From contig JACRBA010000110.1 in assembly GCA_016213265.1 (NCBI GenBank), forward strand, positions 1 through 32,865: 32,865 nt of DNA, read 5' to 3'. The notes below the pieces were generated by a model. That model was not told the DNA's origin, searched no databases, and was given only the letters and a program-made list of their open reading frames with translations. The position numbers were made by a program, and so were the translations under genes. Numbering within the stretch: the first letter of the stretch is position 1; every line of letters starts with the position of its first letter. This document shows, piece by piece, positions 7,241 through 15,640 of this stretch. Origin of the DNA: Burkholderiales bacterium (GTDB lineage Bacteria > Pseudomonadota > Gammaproteobacteria > Burkholderiales > Burkholderiaceae_C).

Positions 7241-8389
7241 TCAGGCGCCGGGGGCGCCGACGTCGGCCACCAGCTCGAAGCCGCCCTCGGCCACCACCTG
7301 GCCGTTGATGCGCAGGCTCACCGGGTGGGCGCCCGGGTGGTAGCGCCGGGTGGTGATGGGCCGCAGGCTGTGGCGGCGCGTCAGCGCGCGCGCCTCGCCG
7401 GGCGCCAGGGTCAGCGTCCAGCCCTTGAACACCTTGGGCGCGCGTGCCGCGCGGGCACCGGCGTGTGCCACCGCGTAGTCGATGACCAGCGCTTGCGGCT
7501 CGGTGGCCGTGGAGCGCAGGGTCACCGCGAGCTGCAGCTCGTCGCCCACGCGCGCCTGCGCGGGCGCCACCTGCAGCGTGGCGCTGCCGTCGAACGCGCG
7601 CCCCAGCCCCCAGGCCTGCAGCACCGAGGCATGGCCCTGCTTGACCAGCGTGCGGCTGGCGTGGCGCAGCACGCCGCGGCGCGCCGCGGGCGCGCCGGGC
7701 AACCAGCGCGCGATCCAGTCCGCGACCGTGTCCGGGTGGTCCTTGGCGATGTCGTTGAGGTGGTTGGCCACGCTGCGGCGGACCGACTCGTCGGGGTCGT
7801 CCTGCAGCCGCTGCAGGATGGGCCAGGGAGGGCGGGGGTCGTCCACCGACGCCTGCAGCCGCAACCCCCACGGCAGGCGCGGCCGGCTGCCTTCGCTGGC
7901 CAGGCGCCGCACCGCGGCGCTGGGGTCTTCGGCCCAGCGGTAGAGCACGGGCCAGACCTCGGCCGGGTGGTCGCGCAGCAGGGGTCGGATGGCGAACTCG
8001 GCGGTGAAGCGCTGCGTGAGGGCATGCAACGCCTGCAGCGCGCGGGGCAGGGCCGCCGGCTCGGCCAGTGCGCGGCGGGTCAGCAAGTCGCCGGCCGCCC
8101 ACAGCACCCAGCCCGACAGGCCGTGCGCGGCGTCGGCGCTGCCATCGGCATGCAAGGGGGCCAGCGCGGACTCGATCGCCTCGGCCGCGGGCGCCAGGCC
8201 GGGCGGCAGCTCCTCGTCCAGGGCGTCGGCGATGCGCATGGCGCGGGCCTTCATCTCCAGCCCTTCCAGCCCGTCGGTGGCCCGCTGCACGAAGCGGCCG
8301 CTGTCGAAGCTGGCGCAGGCCCGCCCCAGGTGGCGGGCGGCGTCCGTCACGGTGCCGGCGTGGATCAGGTGCTTGAATGCCTCGGGCAT
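7241..8389 (-). CDS. DNA alkylation repair protein, AlkC-like (HEAT repeats plus Ig-like domain)
   Basis: Predicted DNA glycosylase of the HEAT-repeat AlkC/AlkD superfamily, which excises N3- and N7-alkylated bases without base flipping. It has 382 residues. The helical repeats run from about 1 to 265 and include ESVRRSVANHLNDIAKDHP (201-219) and HASRTLVKQGH (243-253), strongly typical of the AlkC branch. Residues of about 268-375 read as beta strands ending in SLRINGQVVAEGGFEL and match the C-terminal Ig-like domain known in some AlkC proteins. It is a single gene, convergent with amt (3 bases apart) and divergent from the Bug receptor. No Ada box or other adaptive-response site is evident. 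Substrate range is inferred from the family. Confidence 0.88.
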   Translation of the reverse strand: MPEAFKHLIHAGTVTDAARHLGRACASFDSGRFVQRATDGLEGLEMKARAMRIADALDEELPPGLAPAAEAIESALAPLHADGSADAAHGLSGWVLWAAGDLLTRRALAEPAALPRALQALHALTQRFTAEFAIRPLLRDHPAEVWPVLYRWAEDPSAAVRRLASEGSRPRLPWGLRLQASVDDPRPPWPILQRLQDDPDESVRRSVANHLNDIAKDHPDTVADWIARWLPGAPAARRGVLRHASRTLVKQGHASVLQAWGLGRAFDGSATLQVAPAQARVGDELQLAVTLRSTATEPQALVIDYAVAHAGARAARAPKVFKGWTLTLAPGEARALTRRHSLRPITTRRYHPGAHPVSLRINGQVVAEGGFELVADVGAPGA

Positions 8390-8506
8390 GGGCAGGAATC
8401 AGTGAAAACGATAGGGCAGGGCAGGGTCGCGCTACGTGGTTTCCACACCGGGGCCCGTGTGCGCGCGCCGCAGCATCCCATGATTCCGTGCCCCCTTGAA
8501 ACGAGT

Positions 8507-8510
8507 GGAG
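8507..8510 (+). promoter_or_regulatory. Ribosome binding site fixing the Bug receptor start
   Basis: GGAG lies 6 bases before the ATG at 8517. The alternative upstream TTG at 8496 would add seven residues to the front of the signal peptide and has no comparable site. Confidence 0.6.
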
Positions 8511-8516
8511 TTCTGC

Positions 8517-9497
8517 ATGATCGACCGACGTCACCTTGTCCTCGCCACCACCGCCGCGCTCGCCAGCGTGCTCGCCGCCCCGGCCGCCTGGGCCCAGGCG
8601 TACCCGTCCAAGCCGGTGCGCCTGATCGTGCCCTTCGCGCCGGGTGGCACCACGGACATCATCGCCCGCGTGGTGGCCGAGAAGCTGCCGCAGCACCTGG
8701 GCAACACCGTGGTGGTGGAGAACAAGGCCGGCGGCGGCGGCGTCATCGGTGCGGCCGAGATCTCGCGCGCCGCGCCGGACGGCTACACGCTCGGCATGGC
8801 CACGGTGTCCACCACCGCTGCCAACCCCGCGATCAACCCGCGCATCTCCTACGACCCGATCGCCGGCTTCACGCCCATCATCAACATCGCGGCCACGCCC
8901 AACGTGATCGCCGTGCACCCCAGCTTCCCGGCCAAGGACTACAAGGCCTTCGTGGCCGAGATCCTCGCCAAGCCGGGCAAGTACAGCTACGCCACCTCGG
9001 GCACGGGCGGCATCGGCCACCTGCAGACCGAGTTGTACAAGAGCCTGACCAAGACCTTCATCACCCACATCCCGTACCGCGGCGCGGGCCCGGCGCTGAA
9101 TGACGTGGTGGCGGGCCAGGTGCCCATCATCTTCGACAACCTGCCCTCGGCCCTGCCGTTCATCAAGGATGGCCGGCTCGTTCCCATCGTGGTCGCGGCG
9201 CCGCAGCGGGTCGCCAGCCTGCCCAACGTGCCCACCTTCGCCGAGCTCGGCCTGGCCCCGGTGAACCGCATGGCCTACTACGGCATCCACGCGCCGGCCG
9301 GCGTGCCCAAGGAGATCGTGGACAAGATCAACGCCGCGGTGAAGAAGACGCTGGAGATGCCCGACGTGAAGAAGCGCATCGAGGACACCGGCTCGCTGAT
9401 CGTGGCCAACTCGCCCGCGGATTTCGGCAAGCAGATCCAGGACGAACTGACCACCTACAAGAAGGTGGTGCAGCTGCAGCGCCTGAAGCTGGACTGA
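8517..9497 (+). CDS. Bug/TctC family tripartite tricarboxylate transporter substrate-binding protein
   Basis: Periplasmic solute receptor of 326 residues. The Sec signal peptide [20 protein letters not shown] ends at AWA near residue 26. The mature protein begins with [16 protein letters not shown], the hallmark of the Bug family, followed by [42 protein letters not shown] and the C-terminal [10 protein letters not shown] region. Such receptors bind carboxylates and similar small acids. The TctA and TctB membrane partners are absent from the window, so this is an orphan receptor, as is common in Burkholderiales where one genome may encode many. The ligand cannot be inferred. Confidence 0.95.
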   Translation: MIDRRHLVLATTAALASVLAAPAAWAQAYPSKPVRLIVPFAPGGTTDIIARVVAEKLPQHLGNTVVVENKAGGGGVIGAAEISRAAPDGYTLGMATVSTTAANPAINPRISYDPIAGFTPIINIAATPNVIAVHPSFPAKDYKAFVAEILAKPGKYSYATSGTGGIGHLQTELYKSLTKTFITHIPYRGAGPALNDVVAGQVPIIFDNLPSALPFIKDGRLVPIVVAAPQRVASLPNVPTFAELGLAPVNRMAYYGIHAPAGVPKEIVDKINAAVKKTLEMPDVKKRIEDTGSLIVANSPADFGKQIQDELTTYKKVVQLQRLKLD

Positions 9498-9584
9498 GCC
9501 GGCAGGCGTGGCGCGCTTTCACAGGCGCGTCACGCGCGGCGGCGAGCCTAGCGGGCTTCGAACACGAGCCCACGAGGCCCCGCC

Positions 9585-12419
9585 ATGCGACTCGCATCCT
9601 CCCTCAGCCGGCTGTGCGCCGCGCTCCTCGCCGCCGGCGTCCTGCTGCCGGCGGCCGCCTCCTCCTCCGGCGTCGTCATCAGCCAGGTCTATGGCGGCGG
9701 CGGCAACAGCGGCGCCACCTGGCGCCAGGACTTCATCGAGCTGTTCAACGCCGGCTCGGCGCCGGTGTCGCTGGCCGGCTGGTCGGTGCAGTACAACTCC
9801 ACCACCGGCACCAGCACCTGGCAGAAGACGGACCTCGGCGCCGTCGTGCTGCAGCCGCGGCAGTACTACCTGGTGCAGCAGGCCGCAGGCACGGGCGGCA
9901 CGCAGGACCTGCCCACGCCCGATGCGGTGGGCAACATCTTCATGGGGTCCACGGGCGGCAAGGTCGCCCTGGTCAGCACCACCGCCGCGCTGGTCGGTGA
10001 CAAGCCCACCTCCGCGTCCATCGTCGACCTGGTCGGATTCGGCAGCGCCAACTTCTACGAGGGTGCCGGCGCCGCGCCCGCGCCGTCCAACACCACCGCC
10101 GACCTGCGTGTGGCCGGTGGTTGCACCGACACCGACCAGAACGCGGCCGACTTCGTCACCGGGGCACCCACGCCGCGCAACACCGCCGCGCCGCTGGGCA
10201 CCTGCGGTGGCGACGGCCCCGCGGTGCGTTCCATCCCCGAGATCCAGGGCAGCGGCGCCAGCAGCCCCTTCGCCGGCAGCGCGGTGAAGACCTCCGGCGT
10301 GGTCACGCGGGTCAACAACAACGGCTTCTTCCTGCAGGACCCATCCGGCGACGGCAATCCGGCCACCTCCGACGGCCTGTTCATCTACACCGGCAGTGCG
10401 CCCTCGGTGCAGGCCGGCCAGTGGGTGGAGCTCACCGGCGTGGTGACCGAGTTCAACGTGGGCGCTGCCGGCAATGCCGACACGGCCGCGCACACCGTGA
10501 CCGAGCTCACCGGCGTGGCCAACCTGGTGGTGCTGAGCAGCGGCCACACGGTGGCGCCCACGCCCATCGCCTTCCCCGAGCTGGCCAACGACGACCTGGA
10601 GCGCGTCGAGGGCATGCTGGTCACGCTCACCAGCCCGCTGACCGTGTCGCAGAACTACTTCCAGGGCCGCTATGGCCAGGTGACGCTGTCGGCCGGCGGC
10701 CGGCTGGAGACGCCCACCAACCGCCACCGCCCCGGCACGCCCGAAGCGCTGGCGCAGGCCGACGCCAATGCCCGCGCCCGACTCATCCTCGACGACGGCA
10801 GCAGCGCGCAGAACCCCAACCCCACGCCGTGGATGGCCGAGGACGGCACGCTGCGCGCGGGTGACACCGTGGCTGCCGGCCTGACCGGTGTCATCGACTA
10901 CGGCCTGGCCACCGCGAGCAACACCGGCTTCGGCGACTACAGGCTGCACCCCACCGCGCCCGTGCAGATCAGCCGCACCCATGAGCGCAGCGCGGCGCCT
11001 GCCTGGCTGCCCGGCAACGTGAGGCTGGCCAGCTTCAACGTGCTGAACTACTTCACCACCTTCACCGACGGCACCGACGTGGATGGCCGCTCGGGCCAGG
11101 GCTGCCGACTGGGCGACTCGGTGGCGGCTTCCAACTGCCGCGGCGCGAGCAACGCGGCCGAGTTCACCCGACAACGCACCAAGATCATCGAGGCCATCGC
11201 GGCCATCGACGCCGACGCGCTGGGCCTGGTGGAGGTGCAGAACAACGGCGCGGTGGCCGTGCAGAACCTGGTGGACGGCCTGAACGCCCGCCTGGGCGCC
11301 GGCACCTACGCCGTGGTGGCCGACCCGGTGCAGGGCACGGGCACCGACGCGATCAAGGTGGCCATGGTCTACAAGCCCGCGCGCCTGAGCCCGGTCGGCG
11401 CCGCGCAGAGCGACAGCGACGCGGTGCACAACCGCCCGCCGCTGGCGCAGACCTTCGCCGCGGCCAACGGCGAGCGCTTCACGCTGGTGGTGAACCACCT
11501 CAAGAGCAAGGGCAGCTGCCCCTCCGCCGACGACCCCGACGCGGCCGGCAACGTCGACGCCGGTGACGGCCAGGGCTGCTGGAACGCGCGCCGGGTGGCG
11601 CAGGCCCAGCGCACGGCGCAGTGGGCCGGCGGACTGGCCGCGGGCGCCGGCACCGACGCCACGCTGCTGCTGGGCGACCTGAACGCCTATGCGCAGGAGG
11701 ACCCGGTGGTCACGCTCGCGCAGGCCGGCTTCGCCGACCAGGTGGCGCGCTTCAGCGGCTTCGGCTACAGCTACGTGTTCGACGGCGCCGCGGGCCGGCT
11801 CGACCATGCGCTGGCCACCGCCTCGCTGGCGGCCCGCCTGACCGGCACGACCGAGTGGCACATCAATGCCGACGAGCCGGTGGTGATCGACTACAACACC
11901 GAGTTCAAGCAGCCGCTGTGCGGCACCTGCGGCCCCGACTACTACACGCCCACGCCGTACCGCTCTTCCGACCACGACCCCGTGGTGGCCGCGCTGTACC
12001 TCGTCAAGCGCATCGACGGCACGCCGGCCAAGGACAAGCTGGTGGGCACGCCGGGTGACGACCAGTTCGTGGCCGTCGGCGGCAGCGACACGCTCACCGG
12101 CGGCGCCGGCGAGGACGTGTTCAGCTACGCCAGCGTGAACGACGCCAAGGACACCATCACCGACTTCGAGCCGGCGGTGGACCGCATCGACGTGCGCGCG
12201 CTGCTGGCCAGCGTGGGCTACACCGGCAGCGACCCCTTCGCCGACGGCTGGATGCGCCTGCGCGACCACGACAAGGGCGTGCGTGTGCAGATCGACCCGG
12301 ACAGCCGGCGCGGGCCCGCCAAGTGGCAGGACATGGTGGTGCTGCGCGGCCGCACGGCGGCCGACATCGTCACCTCGCGCGACTTCATCGTCGCGGACCC
12401 GGCGGCCAGCCGCCGTTGA
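9585..12419 (+). CDS. Secreted ExeM/NucH-type nuclease with lamin-tail, OB-like, EEP and RTX-like C-terminal domains
   Basis: Large extracellular nuclease of 944 residues. A Sec signal peptide covers about 1-25 (ends LPAAASSS). A lamin-tail domain follows at about 29-160 (SGVVISQVYGGGGNSGA, DFIELFNAG). An OB-fold-like region (about 215-345) comes next, with NNNGFFLQDPSGDGN. The endonuclease/exonuclease/phosphatase domain (about 478-806) keeps its active site: NVLNYF 485-490, LGLVEVQNNG 546-555 (metal Glu), NHLKSKG 637-643, LGDLNAY 696-702 and SSDHDPV 794-800. The tail (815-937) has GTPGDDQF and GGSDTLTGGAGEDVF, an RTX-like calcium motif and type I secretion target region. A GAGG lies 7 bases before the ATG. 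Digestion of extracellular DNA is the likely role. No T1SS genes are nearby. Confidence 0.92.
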   Translation: MRLASSLSRLCAALLAAGVLLPAAASSSGVVISQVYGGGGNSGATWRQDFIELFNAGSAPVSLAGWSVQYNSTTGTSTWQKTDLGAVVLQPRQYYLVQQAAGTGGTQDLPTPDAVGNIFMGSTGGKVALVSTTAALVGDKPTSASIVDLVGFGSANFYEGAGAAPAPSNTTADLRVAGGCTDTDQNAADFVTGAPTPRNTAAPLGTCGGDGPAVRSIPEIQGSGASSPFAGSAVKTSGVVTRVNNNGFFLQDPSGDGNPATSDGLFIYTGSAPSVQAGQWVELTGVVTEFNVGAAGNADTAAHTVTELTGVANLVVLSSGHTVAPTPIAFPELANDDLERVEGMLVTLTSPLTVSQNYFQGRYGQVTLSAGGRLETPTNRHRPGTPEALAQADANARARLILDDGSSAQNPNPTPWMAEDGTLRAGDTVAAGLTGVIDYGLATASNTGFGDYRLHPTAPVQISRTHERSAAPAWLPGNVRLASFNVLNYFTTFTDGTDVDGRSGQGCRLGDSVAASNCRGASNAAEFTRQRTKIIEAIAAIDADALGLVEVQNNGAVAVQNLVDGLNARLGAGTYAVVADPVQGTGTDAIKVAMVYKPARLSPVGAAQSDSDAVHNRPPLAQTFAAANGERFTLVVNHLKSKGSCPSADDPDAAGNVDAGDGQGCWNARRVAQAQRTAQWAGGLAAGAGTDATLLLGDLNAYAQEDPVVTLAQAGFADQVARFSGFGYSYVFDGAAGRLDHALATASLAARLTGTTEWHINADEPVVIDYNTEFKQPLCGTCGPDYYTPTPYRSSDHDPVVAALYLVKRIDGTPAKDKLVGTPGDDQFVAVGGSDTLTGGAGEDVFSYASVNDAKDTITDFEPAVDRIDVRALLASVGYTGSDPFADGWMRLRDHDKGVRVQIDPDSRRGPAKWQDMVVLRGRTAADIVTSRDFIVADPAASRR

Positions 12420-12444
12420 TGGGCGCCGCGGCGCGGCGCGCGGT

Positions 12445-13446
12445 TCAGCCGCCCGCCGTGCCCGCCCCAGGCGCCAGCGGCTCCCAGCCCTCGATCCAGC
12501 GGGCGAAGCGCCGCAGGCCGTCGTCCAGCGGCGTGCAGGCCCAGTCGCCGATGCGCGCGCGCAGCCGCCCGTCGTCGGCGCAGGTCACCGGCACGTCGCC
12601 TGGCTGCATCGGGCCGAACTCGATCTGCGCCGTCAGCCCCAGCGCGTCTTCCAGCGTGCGCACGAAGTCGATCACCTTCACCGGCACGTGGTGGCCGAGG
12701 TTGAAGATCTCGGATTCCGCCGGCCGCTCGGCGGGCGCCGGCGCATGCAGCAGGCCCAGCACCGCATCGACGATGTCGTCGATGTAGGTGAAGTCGCGCA
12801 GCAGCTGCCCCTCGGCGAACAGCGTGATGGGCTGGCCGGCGCGGATGCGGCGCGAGAACGAGAAGTACGCCATGTCGGGCCGGCCCCAGGGCCCGTACAC
12901 CGTGAAGAAGCGCAGGCCGGTGGACCGCAGGCCGTGGATGCTGGCGTAGGTGTGGGCGATCAGCTCGTTGGCGATCTTGGTGGCCGCGTACAGCGAGGCG
13001 GGGCGATCGACCCGGTCGGTCTCGCGGAAGGGCGCATCGCGCCGGCTGCCGTAGACGCTGGACGAGCTGGCGTACAGCAGATGCGGCACGGCCTGCTGCC
13101 GGCAGGCCTCGATCACGTGGCCGAAGCCCACCAGGTTGGACTGGATGTAGTCCGCCGGCGCATGGATGGAATGCCGCACCCCGGCCTGCGCGGCCAGGTG
13201 GATGACGGCGTCGAAGCGGCCCTCGGCGAACAGCGCGTGCGTGGCCGGGCCGTCGCACAGGTCCAGCGCGTGGCAGGGCACGCCGCGCGGGGTGAGCAGG
13301 GCGGCCACCCGGTCGTGCTTGAGCCGGGGGTCGTAGTAGGCGTTGAAGCTGTCCACGCCGGTGACGCGGTGGCCGCCATCGGCCAGACGGGCGGCGACGT
13401 GGGCGCCAACGAAGCCGGCCGCGCCGGTGACGAGGTAATGGGCCAT
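12445..13446 (-). CDS. NAD-dependent epimerase, UDP-glucuronate 4-epimerase-like
   Basis: Extended short-chain dehydrogenase of 333 residues that probably interconverts UDP-glucuronate and UDP-galacturonate in the cytoplasm. It has the NAD-binding GAAGFVG (8-14), the Ser block ASSSSVYG (126-133) and the catalytic Tyr153/Lys157 in SLYAATK. The segment RFFTVYGPWGRPDMAYFSF (179-197) is characteristic of UDP-glucuronate epimerases rather than GalE. The start is ATG at 13446; the frame is open further upstream, but that part lacks family sequence and would precede the Rossmann fold. It is divergent from the flippase-like/GT2/GT39 run and likely supplies its sugar nucleotide, which is an inference from position. 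It is convergent with the nuclease gene, 25 bases apart. Confidence 0.9.
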   Translation of the reverse strand: MAHYLVTGAAGFVGAHVAARLADGGHRVTGVDSFNAYYDPRLKHDRVAALLTPRGVPCHALDLCDGPATHALFAEGRFDAVIHLAAQAGVRHSIHAPADYIQSNLVGFGHVIEACRQQAVPHLLYASSSSVYGSRRDAPFRETDRVDRPASLYAATKIANELIAHTYASIHGLRSTGLRFFTVYGPWGRPDMAYFSFSRRIRAGQPITLFAEGQLLRDFTYIDDIVDAVLGLLHAPAPAERPAESEIFNLGHHVPVKVIDFVRTLEDALGLTAQIEFGPMQPGDVPVTCADDGRLRARIGDWACTPLDDGLRRFARWIEGWEPLAPGAGTAGG

Positions 13447-13503
13447 GGCGTGTCGCCGGCAGCGCACCGGCGGATCGCATAAGGGGGCGGGCATCATAGG
13501 CCA

Positions 13504-13548
13504 CGCGCGGGGCGCACGCAGGCGGCTGCTACCATCGCGCCCCGCGCG
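13504..13548. repeat. Perfect 12-bp inverted repeat in the divergent promoter region
   Basis: CGCGCGGGGCGC (13504-13515) and its exact complement (13537-13548) flank 21 bases that contain a TACCAT, a possible -10 element. It could be an operator or an RNA hairpin in the leader of the flippase-like gene. GC-rich sequence makes such repeats easier to get by chance. Confidence 0.45.
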
Positions 13549-13577
13549 CGTCCCCCGCCTTCCTGGCTGTTCCCACC

Positions 13578-14573
13578 TTGTCCGACCTTCCGCCTGGCTC
13601 CCCGCCCGGCCCCGCCCCGTGGCGCCGCTGGCTGCGCCTGCTGATGGCCGTGGTGCTGGGTGCACTGCTGCTTGGCTGGTTGCTGCGGCAGGTGCAATGG
13701 GCGCCGCTCGGCGCTGCGCTGGCGGCCACGCCCGCCTGGTTGTGGGCCACCGCCGTGGCCGGCTTGGCTCTCAGCTATGCGCTGCGGGCCGAGCGCTTGC
13801 GCCGCGAGTGGGCGTCCTGGTTCGCCGCGGACCCGGCGCGTGGCGCGGCCCCGGGCTTCATGGCCTGCCTGGCCCTGTTCCTCACCCACAACGCCGCCAT
13901 CGTGCTGCTGCCCCTGCGCGCGGGCGAGGCGGGCTACCCGCTGCTGCTCAAGCGCCGCTTCGGCGTGCCGGTGGGCGAATCGCTCAAGAGCCTGCTCTGG
14001 TTGCGCCTGCAGGACGCGGCGGTGCTGGCCACGCTGGCCGCGGCCTGGCTGCCGCCGCTTCCCGCCGGATCGCGCGCCGGATGGCTCCTGCTGCTGGCGG
14101 GCGCCTGGGCCCTGGCATTGACGGCCGGGCCGCGCGCCCTGGCCGGCGTGGCGCGCCGCGCTGCGGGCGTGGCACGCTTCGAAGCCACCTGGCTCGCCCA
14201 CCGCAACGACCGCGCCGGCTGGACCCTGTGCGCAGCCAACTGGGTGGTGAAGCTGGCGGTGCTGGCGCTGCTGCTGGCGGCCTTCGCGCCGGTGGGTGTG
14301 GGCGCTGGCCTGCGCGGTGCGCTCGGCGGCGAGCTCGCCTCGGTGCTGCCGCTGCAGGGCCCCGCGGGGCTCGGCACCTACGAGGCCGGCGTGTGGGCCG
14401 CGGTGATGGCCGCCGAGCCGGCGTTGCGCCCGGTCGGCGCGCAGGTGGCGGCCGGCGCGCTGGCCCTGCACGCGGTCAGCCTGCTGTGCGCGCTGGCCGC
14501 TGCGGCGATGATCATGCCCTGGGCGCGCACGGCGCGGCCCGAGGCCCCCCTGGTGGAGAACGAACCCCGATGA
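13578..14573 (+). CDS. LPG-synthase-TM/flippase-like integral membrane protein
   Basis: Polytopic inner-membrane protein of 331 residues of the lysylphosphatidylglycerol synthase TM region (UPF0104/AglD-like) family. Several hydrophobic helices are visible (about 19-37, 53-67, 93-112, 145-160, 166-183, 219-240 and 292-313). The conserved blocks LPLRAGEAGYPLLLKRRFGV (111-130) and LPLQGPAGLGTYEAG (257-271) are both present. The family includes aminoacyl-lipid flippases and proteins that accompany polyprenyl-phosphate glycosyltransferases. The start is taken as TTG at 13578, the only upstream start in frame; the first ATG (13644) would remove part of the first helix, and no clear ribosome site is seen. 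It overlaps the GT2 gene by 4 bases. Movement of the lipid-linked sugar across the membrane is a hypothesis. Confidence 0.8.
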   Translation: MSDLPPGSPPGPAPWRRWLRLLMAVVLGALLLGWLLRQVQWAPLGAALAATPAWLWATAVAGLALSYALRAERLRREWASWFAADPARGAAPGFMACLALFLTHNAAIVLLPLRAGEAGYPLLLKRRFGVPVGESLKSLLWLRLQDAAVLATLAAAWLPPLPAGSRAGWLLLLAGAWALALTAGPRALAGVARRAAGVARFEATWLAHRNDRAGWTLCAANWVVKLAVLALLLAAFAPVGVGAGLRGALGGELASVLPLQGPAGLGTYEAGVWAAVMAAEPALRPVGAQVAAGALALHAVSLLCALAAAAMIMPWARTARPEAPLVENEPR

Positions 14574-15640
14574 ACACGACGACTTCCCTGCCGGCCACCG
14601 ATGGCGGCGACGACCTGGTGGCCGCCCGCGCCGTGGCGCTGGGCCGGCTGCCGGCGCACCGCCTGTCGGTCGTGGTGCCCATGTACAACGAGATCGACAA
14701 CGCGCGGCCGCTGATCGATGCGGTGCAGGCCGCGCTGGCGGCTTACCCGCAGCCGTGGGAGCTGATCGTCGTGGACGACGGCAGCCGTGATGGCACCGGC
14801 CGCGCGCTGCAGGAGCACGCGGCCACGGTCGGCCCGCACATCCGGGTGCTGCGCCTGCTGCGCAACTTCCGGCAGACCGCGGCCATGCAGGCGGGCATCG
14901 ACGCGGCACGCGGCGACGTCATCGTCACCATGGACGGCGACCTGCAGAACGACCCGCAGGACATCCCGCTGCTGGTGGCCAAGCTGCTCAACGAGCCCTA
15001 CGACATGGTGGCCGGCTGGCGCAAGAACCGGCAGGACGGCTTCGCCCTGCGCAAGTTCCCGTCGATGCTCGCCAACCGGCTGATCCGCCGCGTCACCGAC
15101 CTGAAGTTCCAGGACCTCGGCTGCAGCCTCAAGGCCTTCCGCGCCCCGGTGCTGCACCAGGTGCGGCTGTATGGCGAGATGCACCGGTTCATCCCGGCGT
15201 GGCTGGCCACGGTGACCTCACCCGCCCGCATGGCCGAGGTGCCGGTGAGCCACCACGCGCGCACGGCCGGGGAGTCCAAGTACGGCATCTCACGCACCTT
15301 CCGCGTGCTGGTGGACCTGCTGTCGGTGTACTTCTTCCTCAACTTCGGCGCGCGGCCCGGGCACTTCTTCGGCACGGTGGGCCTGGGCGTGGGCGCCATC
15401 GGCACGGCCATCCTGGGCTACCTGGGCGTGCTCAAGCTGCTGGGTGAATCGGTGGGCGGCCGGCCGCTGCTGATCCTGGGCTTCTTCATGGTGATCGCCG
15501 GCCTGCAGTTCCTCTGCACGGGCGTGCTGGCCGAGCTGCTGATCCGCATCTACTACGAAGGCGGCACCGCGCGCGCCTACCACTCGATGGGCCAGCCCGC
15601 GCTGGCCGACGGCGACGCCTGGCATGGCAGCGGGCGCTGA
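14570..15640 (+). CDS. Polyprenyl-phosphate glycosyltransferase, GT2 family (ArnC/RgtE/GtrB-like)
   Basis: Membrane-anchored enzyme of 356 residues that transfers a sugar from a nucleotide donor to a polyprenyl phosphate on the cytoplasmic face. The GT-A domain has LSVVVPMYNE (32-41), VVDDGSRDGT (67-76) with the nucleotide-binding Asp pair, MDGDLQNDPQD (121-131) carrying the metal-binding DxD, and QDLGCSLKAF (181-190). Two hydrophobic spans at about 264-292 and 299-325 form the C-terminal anchor. The layout matches ArnC and DPM1-type transferases. The ATGA overlap upstream and a 17-base overlap with the GT39 gene downstream indicate one transcript. The sugar is unknown; the adjacent epimerase suggests galacturonate. 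Confidence 0.92.
   Translation: MNTTTSLPATDGGDDLVAARAVALGRLPAHRLSVVVPMYNEIDNARPLIDAVQAALAAYPQPWELIVVDDGSRDGTGRALQEHAATVGPHIRVLRLLRNFRQTAAMQAGIDAARGDVIVTMDGDLQNDPQDIPLLVAKLLNEPYDMVAGWRKNRQDGFALRKFPSMLANRLIRRVTDLKFQDLGCSLKAFRAPVLHQVRLYGEMHRFIPAWLATVTSPARMAEVPVSHHARTAGESKYGISRTFRVLVDLLSVYFFLNFGARPGHFFGTVGLGVGAIGTAILGYLGVLKLLGESVGGRPLLILGFFMVIAGLQFLCTGVLAELLIRIYYEGGTARAYHSMGQPALADGDAWHGSGR

Noticed and set aside
7050-9290. Open frame of 746 codons on the minus strand across amt, alkC and the Bug gene
   Set aside because: It runs through three real genes in the wrong frame and shows only biased composition.
9519-12269. Open frame of 916 codons antisense to the nuclease gene
   Set aside because: Its product is low-complexity His/Arg/Gly/Val-rich with no domain, and it mirrors a gene with intact active-site motifs. 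Long antisense frames are expected at this GC content.
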